Of a stretch of 21,334 nucleotides of DNA, positions 8,316-16,100 are shown piece by piece. A program made the position numbers and the translations under genes. Each line of letters begins with the position of its first letter. Position 1 is the first letter of the stretch. The notes below the pieces were generated by a model that searched no databases, was not told where the DNA came from, and worked only from the letters and a program-made list of their open reading frames with translations. Origin of the DNA: JAKORR01 sp964608495 (GTDB lineage Bacteria > Armatimonadota > Zipacnadia > Zipacnadales > FEN-943); assembly GCA_964608495.1 (NCBI GenBank), contig CAZSOQ010000082.1, forward strand, positions 1 to 21,334. Direction: 5' to 3'.

Positions 8316-8344
8316 TTGACGCTTTGGCGGGGCGAGGCTATAGT
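8316..8344 (+). promoter_or_regulatory. Sigma-70-type promoter of first pilin-like gene
   Basis: TTGACG (8316-8321) and TATAGT (8339-8344) are separated by exactly 17 nt, each one mismatch from consensus. Transcription would begin near 8351, giving a leader of about 60 nt before the ATG at 8413. The -35 is half of an inverted repeat, GTCAA-CC-TTGAC (8309-8320), which could be an operator. The same inverted repeat places a perfect TTGACA on the minus strand (8308-8313) towards the sulfatase gene, but no -10 follows it there. Confidence 0.75.
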
Positions 8345-8412
8345 CTCAGGATAGAGGTGGTGCAGGTAGAAGTTGCGCACGCGACCAAAAGCCTCGCAAA
8401 GAGGGTGATGCC

Positions 8413-9132
8413 ATGAAGCGCAAGGGATTCACGTTGATCGAGCTGTTAGTCGTCATCGCGATCATCGCGATTTTGGCGGCCATTCTCTTCCCGGTGTTCG
8501 CCAGGGCCAGAGAAAAGGCGCGTCAGGCCAGCTGCCAGAGCAATCTCAAACAGATCGCGCTGGCCGAGCTGATGTACTGCCAGGACTACGATGAGCGGAC
8601 CCACCACTGTGTCGCTTACGGCACGGGCTGGAAGTACATCGGCGGGGGCGGGTGCGCCGGGTGCTTCCACCGGTACGAGGCCAATGCGGGCAACGTAATG
8701 GACCTACCCGGCCGGGCCTACAACCCGCTAACCCCGTACCACAAGAACACGCAGATCTGGTACTGCCCCAGCCAGCCCCAGGGCGCCTGGCGCTCCTACG
8801 GCTGGAACCGGGGGAACGACCAGCGCAAGCTCGCAGACCTGATGCACCCGTCTCAGACGGTCATGTTCGCCGACGGCGGCCGCTACTACAACACCAAGGG
8901 CAACATTGCGTGGATAACGCACAACTGGCAGGACCAGAACACCGACAGGGACTGCTGTGCCTCGATGAGCGATCCCACCACCAACCCACACTTCATCGGC
9001 CAGGCCCATAACGAGGGTGCCAACATCGCCTTCTGGGATGGGCACGTCAAGTGGATGAAGGTGAGCGCGATCCCGCGGGGCCGGCGGGGCAACGGCATCA
9101 AGTTCTGGTGGGATGACCCCGTATCACCGTAG
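8413..9132 (+). CDS. Pilin-like protein with prepilin leader and H-X9-DG motif (copy 1)
   Basis: This 239-residue protein begins MKRKG-FTLIE, a type IV prepilin leader cleaved by prepilin peptidase between Gly5 and Phe6, with the conserved Glu at mature position 5. A hydrophobic helix follows (LLVVIAIIAILAAILFPVF). The C-terminus carries the H-X9-DG motif (H199, D209-G210) of prepilin-type processing-associated proteins. Such proteins are numerous in Armatimonadota and Planctomycetes and are presumed to be pseudopilins or surface minor pilins; their exact role is unknown. The start is supported by GAGGGTGATG just upstream. Eight cysteines are present, including a CAGC pair and adjacent C180-C181. 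A paralogue follows in tandem. A strong promoter stands upstream, and no secretion ATPase or other type IV machinery is in view. Confidence 0.93.
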   Translation: MKRKGFTLIELLVVIAIIAILAAILFPVFARAREKARQASCQSNLKQIALAELMYCQDYDERTHHCVAYGTGWKYIGGGGCAGCFHRYEANAGNVMDLPGRAYNPLTPYHKNTQIWYCPSQPQGAWRSYGWNRGNDQRKLADLMHPSQTVMFADGGRYYNTKGNIAWITHNWQDQNTDRDCCASMSDPTTNPHFIGQAHNEGANIAFWDGHVKWMKVSAIPRGRRGNGIKFWWDDPVSP

Positions 9133-9180
9133 CATCACGGGCAGTGACAGACTACCGGGGGCGCGACGGCTCAGACGCGG

Positions 9181-9216
9181 AATGCGGACCGAGGTGTTGA
9201 CCCGAGGGTCTGCATT
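9181..9216. other. Stem-loop downstream of first pilin-like gene
   Basis: AATGCGGACC (9181-9190) pairs with GGTCTGCATT (9207-9216) over 10 bp with one G-U pair and a 16-nt loop, about 50 nt past the first pilin-like stop. There is no T-tract. It could be a processing or attenuation structure between the two paralogues. The rest of the 278-nt gap (9133-9410) shows no gene. Confidence 0.4.
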
Positions 9217-9410
9217 GCCGAGTTGGCGCAGGAGGAGCCGGGCCGTGGGGCCAGTGCATTGCTCGGTTTGCCCGCGAATCGCCGGGGAGGCCCGGCGCAG
9301 ACGTCCTCGCCTGCGCGACCTGGGGCATTGGGGGTCAGCCTAGTGGCGGGCATCGGCAGGGTGGTTGTATACTTACGTGCGGGGAAACACTAAGAATAGA
9401 GGTGATTGTC

Positions 9411-10073
9411 GTGCGTCGAGGCTTTACGCTTATCGAGCTTCTGGTTGTCATCGCGATCATCGCCATCCTGGCGGCGATCCTGTTTCCCGTCTTCGCGAAG
9501 GCGCGTGAGAAGGCTCGTCAGGCGAGCTGCCAGTCCAACTTCAAGCAGATAGGTCTTGCGCTGGCCATGTACTATTCGGACTATGACCAGTGGACGCCCT
9601 GCATCCACCACGGCTGGGCGTGCGTGAGCAGGCAGATGATGCCCTACATCAAGAACACGGAGATCTACATCTGCCCCGCGCACGACAACGGCCAGGTCTA
9701 CCACACGTCCTGCGAGCACTGCGGTACGAACATCGGGGAGATGGGCACGTGGTGGTACCCCTCGACTTACACGATGAACCCCTTCTGGCGCCAGAAGAGG
9801 GAGTCGTCCATCACGCGAGTGGCCGACGTGGCCCAGTTCGTCGTGGCCTGCGACGGTCGCCGCAACTGGTGCCACTTCGCGGCCTGGTGCTTCGGCACCG
9901 AGGACATGAGCAGGGGCTGCGGCGCGGCCGTCGGTGTGTGGCACAACGAGCAGACGAACATCCTGTACTACGACGGCCACGTCAAGTCCGTCAAGCCGCC
10001 CATGAGCGACCCGTCCGCCGACCCCAACGGCGCGTGGCTGCGCTCCTGGGACCCCGTGGACGGCACCTGGTAG
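9411..10073 (+). CDS. Pilin-like protein with prepilin leader and H-X9-DG motif (copy 2)
   Basis: A paralogue of the preceding gene, nearly identical over the first 45 residues and divergent afterwards. I place the start at GTG 9411 (220 residues, MRRG-FTLIELL) because AGAGGTGA lies 5 nt upstream. The in-frame GTG at 9402 would overlap that ribosome site and lengthen the leader without reason. It has the prepilin cleavage site, the hydrophobic helix and H-X9-DG (H178, D188-G189). It contains ten cysteines, including CEHC, CHFAAWC and a nearby GCG, which suggests disulfide cross-linking or metal binding. A TATACT box (9368-9373) is a possible -10, but no -35 is seen, so it may have a weak or activator-dependent promoter. 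Function is presumed to be pseudopilin-like or surface-associated, as for copy 1. Confidence 0.92.
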   Translation: MRRGFTLIELLVVIAIIAILAAILFPVFAKAREKARQASCQSNFKQIGLALAMYYSDYDQWTPCIHHGWACVSRQMMPYIKNTEIYICPAHDNGQVYHTSCEHCGTNIGEMGTWWYPSTYTMNPFWRQKRESSITRVADVAQFVVACDGRRNWCHFAAWCFGTEDMSRGCGAAVGVWHNEQTNILYYDGHVKSVKPPMSDPSADPNGAWLRSWDPVDGTW

Positions 10074-10094
10074 GCTGAGACCGGCCGGTCCTGT

Positions 10095-10110
10095 CGGGCC
10101 TCGGGGCCCG
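10095..10110. other. Small GC hairpin between convergent genes
   Basis: CGGGCC (10095-10100) and GGCCCG (10105-10110) form a 6-bp stem around TCGG in the 41-nt gap between the second pilin-like gene and the GH39-like gene. It lacks a T-tract on either strand. A contribution to bidirectional termination is possible but weakly supported. Confidence 0.3.
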
Positions 10111-10114
10111 CGGG

Positions 10115-12760
10115 CTATCGCCCGGGCTTGACTTCGACCAGCGCGACGGCCAAGTTCGACAGACGGAGCGTCACCTCGACGGCCCCGCCTTGCGGGGCCG
10201 TTTCCTTTTCCTCCACCTGGGCGAGGGCGCCCGTGGTCAGGTTGTAGGACTCGCCGGGCTGCAGGCCGGCCTCGACGTAGTCGTGCCAGGCGTTGGTGTG
10301 GGTGCGGTCAATCAGCCACACCCGCAGCCGCGCCTTCTCATCAGGCTGCGGCAGGCCCTCGAACCTGAGCCTGACGTCCCGCTCGCCCTCGCCCAGAGGG
10401 TCGAAGCTCCAGACCAGCGCGCGCAGGGCGCCGGCCTCGGCAGCCGCGCTGACGCCCAGGCAGTCGTCGTCCAGGATCCCCGCTTCGCCGTCGAGGCGCA
10501 CCTCCAGGTCCTCGCCCAGCAGCTTGCTGTACATGAGCAGCGTGAAGTAGGGAGCCGTGACCACCGGTCCCTTGATGAGTGGCAGGCCCGTGCTCCGGGC
10601 GATGGTCTCCTCGTTGTACGCGAACTGCCATCCCTTGTCGGCGGTGCCCGTCGTCGCCTCGCCGATGCGCTCGGCGAAGTCGAAGGCGGTGCGCTCCTGG
10701 CCCGGGGCGCCCGTGACCAGCCGCGGCTCGCCCCAGGCCGCGTGGTCGGCCACGCCCTGGGCCTGCGGCGCCCGGCCCGGGTCGGCGCGGAGCTCGATGA
10801 GCACCGTCTGCCCGGCGTAGTCACCCAGTGACACCTCATGGGTGACCCAGGCCTCGGTGCGCTGGAAGTGGTCGAAGACCAAGGGCGCCGCCAGCGGGTC
10901 CTGTCCGGCCGGGCACACGGCGATGGTGAACCCCACGCCGTCCATGCGCTCGTGGTGCGCCGCGATCCCCGTGCTGAAGACCAGGCGGGGATTCCCGTCC
11001 GCGGGCACCGTTACCCGGTACCGCCCGAAGGTGTAGTCGCCCGGAGGCGTCGGCGGATGCGCCAGAATCCCCACCCGCTCCACTCCAGCCGCGCTCAGCT
11101 TCCTGGCGAGGAACCTGGCAACCTGGTCTTCCGTGCGGTCGAAGGGCCCGGCGTGGGACAGGATCTCGTGCGGTGGCGACGGCTCGGGCAGCACGTCGTT
11201 GAAGCTCACCAGGCTCAGCTTGTCCAGGCCGGCGCGGCGGAAGTAGTGGACCGCCGCCGCCAGGTACGCCGCGCCGTACTCGTCGTCGGCCGTGCGATCG
11301 CGCGCCCACAGGTTGTACTCGTCACAGAACCACTCGGGGTCCAGGTCGGGGTCGGCCTCGTGCACGATCTGCTGAATCTGCTTGACGTGGGCCTCGAGGT
11401 CTCTTGGGTGAGCGGCCCCGTACCGATGGAAGCAGATGAAGTCCAGGGGCAGGTCGCGCTCGCGGCTGAAACGGACGAAGTCGCGCAGGCACTGTCCGCC
11501 AAGGCCGTCCAGGGGCATGCAGATGGCGGGGCCGCCGACCTTGACCGTCGGGTCCACTTCCTTCACCGCGCGGACCGTGCGCTCGTGCAGGTCCAGGATG
11601 TCCTGCCACTCCGTCCCGTGCCGCGCGACGGCGATGTCGGCCTCGTTGAGCGTGCAGACGAAGTACTTCACGCCCAGCTTGCGCTCGACGTTGAGGTGGT
11701 GCACGATCGCCCGCATCAGGGCGTCCCACTCGGCCGGGTCGCTGGGCGGCGAGTAGGCCCAGTTCGGGTCGTCGGGCCGCGACGACAGGGCCCTGGGCAT
11801 GTGGTAGGCCAGGCGAACGTAGGGCTCGGCACCCGCCGCGCGCACCATGTCCACGAGACCGTCGAGGTCCGTGAAGTCGAGCTGGAGGCGACCCCCGGCG
11901 TCGCGCTCGACCTTCGTGCCCCAGAGCCAGTTCTCGCTGAAGGCGACCAGGCGCGCCAGGCTGAACTGCGCGTCCTTGAACCGCTGCCACTTGGGGTCTC
12001 CGACGGCGAAGGGCAGGGGCCTGTCGCGCGTGTTCCAGATCGTCGTGCAGTCGTGGACCCGACGCACGGGGCCGAGGCGGCGCGCGGCGTCCACCGTCAC
12101 CGTCACCGGCCCGGGCGCGGCCCGAGGAATCCCGCCCTCCAGGATCGGCTCCGAGGTAAGCGTCAACTGGGCGATCGCGGCGTCGGCGAACTGCGGGGCC
12201 GGGCCACGCCTGCCGATGTAGGCCAGCTCGGGCACGGTCTCCAGGGGCTTGCCGCCGAGGAAGTGGCGCACGTCGCCCTCGTCAATCTGCAGCAGGATCA
12301 GCAGCCTCTCGCCCGTCGCCAGCCACGAGGCCCGGACCCTGTGCCACTCGCCCGGCCGCCAGTCGGCGATGGGTGTGTCTATCGTCGCGTAGGTGTTCGG
12401 GTCGTGCTTCACCACGAAACGGATCGTCGGGCTCTCGGTCTTGAAGATCGTGAAGTGCGAGAGGGCGTCGTTCTCGCCAACGTGGAAGAGGGTGTGCCGC
12501 TCCGGCGCGGCAGGCTCCCAGTCCGGGCGCACCCACAGGTCCAGGCCGCCGCGGCGAGGGTCGAAGTACTGGGCTGTGGGAAGCGTCACGCATCCCTGGG
12601 AGCTGAGCCGCGCCGCCGGCCGTCCCGCCACGGCCTCGACGGGCACACTGCCCATCACCGTCCCCTGCACGGCCGGGGGATCGGCCTGGGATAGCAGCGT
12701 GAAGGCGGCGGCAAGACAGGACTGCGTCACGACGAGGGCAAGGACGGGAAGGGTGTACAT
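10115..12760 (-). CDS. Secreted GH39-like glycoside hydrolase with N-terminal LamG-type domain
   Basis: This 881-residue protein starts at ATG 12760, with a perfect AGGAGG (12766-12771) 5 nt upstream and a signal peptide (LPVLALVVTQSCLAAAF). Residues ~40-205 form a LamG/concanavalin-like domain (GGLDLWVRPDWEP, then GEWHRVRASW). A clan GH-A barrel follows from ~230. The probable acid/base is E373 in CTLNEADI and the probable nucleophile is E481 in WFCDEYN; the spacing of 108 fits GH39 (beta-xylosidase / alpha-L-iduronidase family). After strand 8 (SLVSFNDVLPEP) an extra beta-rich module at ~560-690 (VSLGDYAGQTVLIELRADPG, ADHAAWGEPRLV) intervenes. Only then does the expected final helix appear (GPVVTAPYFTLLMYSKLLG, ~730), followed by a C-terminal beta-sandwich. 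It is convergent with the pilin-like genes and divergent from the large lyase-like gene. The family call is good; the sugar specificity is unknown. Confidence 0.85.
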   Translation of the reverse strand: MYTLPVLALVVTQSCLAAAFTLLSQADPPAVQGTVMGSVPVEAVAGRPAARLSSQGCVTLPTAQYFDPRRGGLDLWVRPDWEPAAPERHTLFHVGENDALSHFTIFKTESPTIRFVVKHDPNTYATIDTPIADWRPGEWHRVRASWLATGERLLILLQIDEGDVRHFLGGKPLETVPELAYIGRRGPAPQFADAAIAQLTLTSEPILEGGIPRAAPGPVTVTVDAARRLGPVRRVHDCTTIWNTRDRPLPFAVGDPKWQRFKDAQFSLARLVAFSENWLWGTKVERDAGGRLQLDFTDLDGLVDMVRAAGAEPYVRLAYHMPRALSSRPDDPNWAYSPPSDPAEWDALMRAIVHHLNVERKLGVKYFVCTLNEADIAVARHGTEWQDILDLHERTVRAVKEVDPTVKVGGPAICMPLDGLGGQCLRDFVRFSRERDLPLDFICFHRYGAAHPRDLEAHVKQIQQIVHEADPDLDPEWFCDEYNLWARDRTADDEYGAAYLAAAVHYFRRAGLDKLSLVSFNDVLPEPSPPHEILSHAGPFDRTEDQVARFLARKLSAAGVERVGILAHPPTPPGDYTFGRYRVTVPADGNPRLVFSTGIAAHHERMDGVGFTIAVCPAGQDPLAAPLVFDHFQRTEAWVTHEVSLGDYAGQTVLIELRADPGRAPQAQGVADHAAWGEPRLVTGAPGQERTAFDFAERIGEATTGTADKGWQFAYNEETIARSTGLPLIKGPVVTAPYFTLLMYSKLLGEDLEVRLDGEAGILDDDCLGVSAAAEAGALRALVWSFDPLGEGERDVRLRFEGLPQPDEKARLRVWLIDRTHTNAWHDYVEAGLQPGESYNLTTGALAQVEEKETAPQGGAVEVTLRLSNLAVALVEVKPGR
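10179..10211 (+). terminator. Intrinsic terminator of second pilin-like gene, inside the convergent gene
   Basis: ACGGCCCCGC (10179-10188) and GCGGGGCCGT (10192-10201) form a perfect 10-bp stem with a CTT loop, followed on the plus strand by a T-rich tail (TTTCCTTTTCC, 10201-10211). This is the best intrinsic-terminator shape in the window. It lies about 105 nt past the stop of the second pilin-like gene and is embedded in the last codons of the opposing GH39-like gene. Confidence 0.7.
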
Positions 12761-13181
12761 TGCGGCCTCCTGGGCGGGCCGGAGCCCGCTGGACGGCGAG
12801 TTGGGGCGTAATTGGCCCGCCGGGCGCGCAGACCTGCTGCCTGCCGAACCGCGGACGGAACCAGGGCTGCGGGTCGGGTGTACCTAGCCTTCGGAGGTGG
12901 GAGTGGGGCGGCCAGCTCTGGGAAGCCTGGAACGGTCCGCGTACCCCTAGGAAGCCTGGTGCCCCCTGTGCCCCGTGGGAGGGCTGGTGCGGTTTGCGCG
13001 CCAGGGCGACGGCCCTCCACGCCGGTTCGCTGTCGGCTGGGCCGAAGCGATTCCTTCTGCCGTCGCCGAGGGGCCCAACACCGGCCCCTCGCCTCCCACT
13101 AGGGCCCGCGCAGGTAGGCGGACCCTCTGCACGGAAGTGGCCACCACTGCCATCACCTCGACCGCGGGGAGGGATGTAGTC
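12761..13181. promoter_or_regulatory. Divergent intergenic region upstream of GH39-like and lyase-like genes
   Basis: This 421-nt gap should hold both divergent promoters, but I find no convincing -35/-10 pair in it. It contains a direct repeat GGAAGCCTGG (12921-12930 and 12950-12959, 29 nt apart, start to start) that could be a regulator site. The plus-strand frame of the downstream gene stays open to 12975, but that extension encodes no recognisable sequence. Confidence 0.4.
13067..13091. other. Inverted repeat upstream of the lyase-like gene
   Basis: CGAGGGGCC (13067-13075) and GGCCCCTCG (13083-13091) form a perfect 9-bp stem with a 7-nt loop (CAACACC), about 90 nt upstream of the GTG start. 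It could be an operator or a structured leader. There is no T-tract. Confidence 0.45.
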
Positions 13182-16100
13182 GTGCGGCAACTGCTCATCC
13201 TCATGGCTCTCTGCCTGACCTCTTGCGTCGTCCCTGGGCCCGCGCGCGCCCAGGACACGGATGCGGACGGCCTGCCCGACGCCGTGGAGGAGGCGCTGGG
13301 CACGGACCCCGGCTTCGCCGAGACGCCGGACGTGATCGTGCGCGACAGGACGAAGGATGAGGGCGACCGCGTGGGCGAGGACAACTACGCGCCGGGGCTG
13401 GACATGGTGGCGGTGGCGCTGGGGAATGTAGCGCGGGACCGATGGTTGTGGCGCGTGGATTTCCTCGAGGACGTGGCGGTGGGCAACCTGGGGCTGATCA
13501 TTTACATCCAGGCGGACAACGACGAGACGACGGGGCGCAAGGACATGTGGGGCGTGGACTACATGCTCACGTGCCACGAGGGCGCGGCCTCGGTGCGGGC
13601 CTTCAACCCCGACGGCTCATCCTATGGGCTCGCGGCGCGGGCCGCGGTGCTCGGCAACAGCCTGTACCTGTGCGCCGACCTGAGCCTGCACCAGGAAGAG
13701 GGGCAGACCCGGTGCTCGGCCTACGTGCTCCTCGAGACCCGCGAGCCCTACAAGATGGTAGACACGGTTGACAGGTTCAAGATAGCCGCGCAGGGCGAGT
13801 CCGACCGCGAGAAGGTGAGAATGGTGCAGGACGCGACGGAGAGCGAGAAGGTGGCAGTCACCTGGGGTCTGGACCTGATGCGGGCGCTGCGCGACGACCG
13901 GCGGCACGTGCGCCTGCCCATCGAGGAGTGCCGGACGCACGGGTTCAAGTTCGACGAGTTCAACGAGTACCACCGGCCCAGCGTCCGGGTGCAGGAGGCC
14001 GCGCCCTACACGATCGAGGCCACGGTGCCCCGCGCGGGCCGGTTCCACCCGGCCTTCATCGCCTACGACTGCGGTGGGCGGCAGGTCTACACCCTCAGCA
14101 TCAACGGCGAGCGCAAGGGGATCGCCGTAGCGGCCGAGGACAACAACCGCCAGGCTCTGTTCGTGCTCGAGGACGCGCTGGAGCTGAAGCAGGGCGACGT
14201 CTTCCGGGTGGAGCTGGTGAACAACGAGGGCGGGCCGCGCGTGGAGGACCTGTGGCTGCTGGCGGCGATGCCGGAGACCCGCCCGCTGCCGCGTGAGGTA
14301 CGCTACCTCGAGGCGGCGGGCGCGCGCGATCCAGCCACCGGCCGGGTGTTGGGGCGCGTGACCTTCGTGACCACCTGGCCCGCCCAGGCCCGTGTGGAGT
14401 ATGGCCCTGACGAGCGATACGGGGTCGTCGTCGAGGAGGACCAACCCTGGGCTAACCACCGCCTCTGGCTCCCGGACGTCGAGCCAGGCAAGACCTACCA
14501 GTACCGCCTCACCGTCCGGACGCCGGAGGGCCGGGAGATCGTGCGCACCGGGCGATTCGACACCACCGAGCGCAGGGCGCAGGGCAAGGTCGAGCGCGGC
14601 GAGGTGGGCCTCACCGTCCGCAACGAGCATCCCGCCGCCGTGGCGGCGTGGCCCGTGACGCAGGGCGTGCCCTTCCCGCAGGGGGCGCTGGGCGATGCGG
14701 AGCATCTGCGGCTCGTGGACGCGCAAGGCCGCGAAGTGCCCCTGGCGGCCGAGGCGACGGCCCGCTGGCCCGACGGCACGGTCAAGTGGGCGCTGCTGGA
14801 CTTCCAGGCCGACCTACCCGCCGAGGGCGCCACCGGGTATGTCCTTCAGTATGGCAGCGCCGTCACGCGCTCGGCCGTCAAGGCGGGGATCGAGGTGGAG
14901 GATGGGCCCGAGGCGGTGCTGATCCGCGCGGGCGCCCTGCAGGTGCGTCTGGCTCGCCCGAACCCAGGCTACCTGGGCCAGGTGTGGCTGGACAGGAACG
15001 GGGACGGCCGTTTCGACGACGGGGAGCTGGTCGCCGGGGGCGAGGGTGGCGCGGCGAGGGTGAAGCTGGGGGAGCAGGAGGCCCTGTCGAGCGACGCGCC
15101 CGCTCGCGTCACGGTCCTACGCCACAATCCGCTCCATGCCGTGGTGCGAGTGGAAGGCGCGGTGGAGTTCCCCGAGCGCAAGGCCGGCTTCGGCGACGCC
15201 TACGATCTGCACGTGTACCTGGGGCGACCCTTCGTGCGCGTGTTCCACACGTGGACGAACTCGAACCGGGCGTCGGAGTGGTCGGACCTGCGGTCGTGGG
15301 ACGTGGGCACGACGGTGAAGGTCGGCGGGCAGGCCGAGGTGGCGATCGGGGGCTGGGACGCCGTGGTGCCGGAGGCCGAGGGGCCGGTCTCGCTCGACCA
15401 GGTCTTCGACAACGTGTACCACGTGCGCGCCCGCGACGGCGTGCTGCACGAGGGACAGCGGGCCGAGGGGTGGCTGGACTACAGCGGCGACGCGGCCGGG
15501 GTGACCGTGGCGGTGCGGAATCTGTGGCAGCTCTACCCCAAGCGCGTCACCGCCCACCTGGACGTGGACGGCCGGCAGAACCTGACTGTCGGGATGATGC
15601 CCGAGTTCCAGCCGGGCACCTACAAGGTATCCACCGAGGGCGATCTTGAGGACAAGCTATTCTTCTACCTGAAGGACGACGTGTACCACCTGCGCCAGGG
15701 GGTCAGCAAGCGCCACGAGCTGCTGTACTACTTCCGCCCGGGCGGGAAGGCGCGCGACGAGGCCGTGGCCGTCGCCACCGTGTTCCAGCGCCCACCTCTT
15801 GCCGCCGCCTCGCCGCAGTGGTACTGCGACTCGAAGGCCTGGACGGACGTGCTGGCGGCCAGCCCGGAGCTGGGCGGCGTGTACGCCCAGTACGAGCAAG
15901 GGGCGCGGCGGGCGCTGGACAACTACCTGAGCCTGCGCGAATCCGGCCGCGAGTATGGGATGCTGAACTTCGGCGACTGGTGGGGAGAGCGCGGCCGCAA
16001 CTGGGGCAACATCGAATACGACACGCAGCACGCCTTCTACCTGCAGTTCATCCGCAGCGGCGATGGTGGCTTCTTCTACGCCGGCGAGGAAGCCTGCCGG

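Noticed and set aside
8650..8680. Possible haem-binding motif (CAGCFH) in the first pilin-like protein
   Set aside because: A c-type haem site needs CxxCH; here a Phe separates the second Cys from His.
8341..9410. Shared ATAGAGGTG upstream of both pilin-like genes (8351-8359, 9396-9404) as a common operator
   Set aside because: The second copy is simply the ribosome-binding site and the first lies at a different distance, so chance or duplication remnant is the simpler explanation.
10838..12694. 618-codon plus-strand open frame across the GH39-like gene
   Set aside because: The minus strand carries a signal peptide, perfect ribosome site and catalytic glutamates; the plus-strand frame is a shadow.
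12975..13181. 69-residue N-terminal extension of the lyase-like protein from an upstream ATG
   Set aside because: It would bury the export signal, has no recognisable sequence, and the internal GTG has a much better ribosome site.
13617..14726. 369-codon minus-strand open frame inside the lyase-like gene
   Set aside because: Antisense shadow with no domain, no ribosome site and Leu/Val/His-rich composition.
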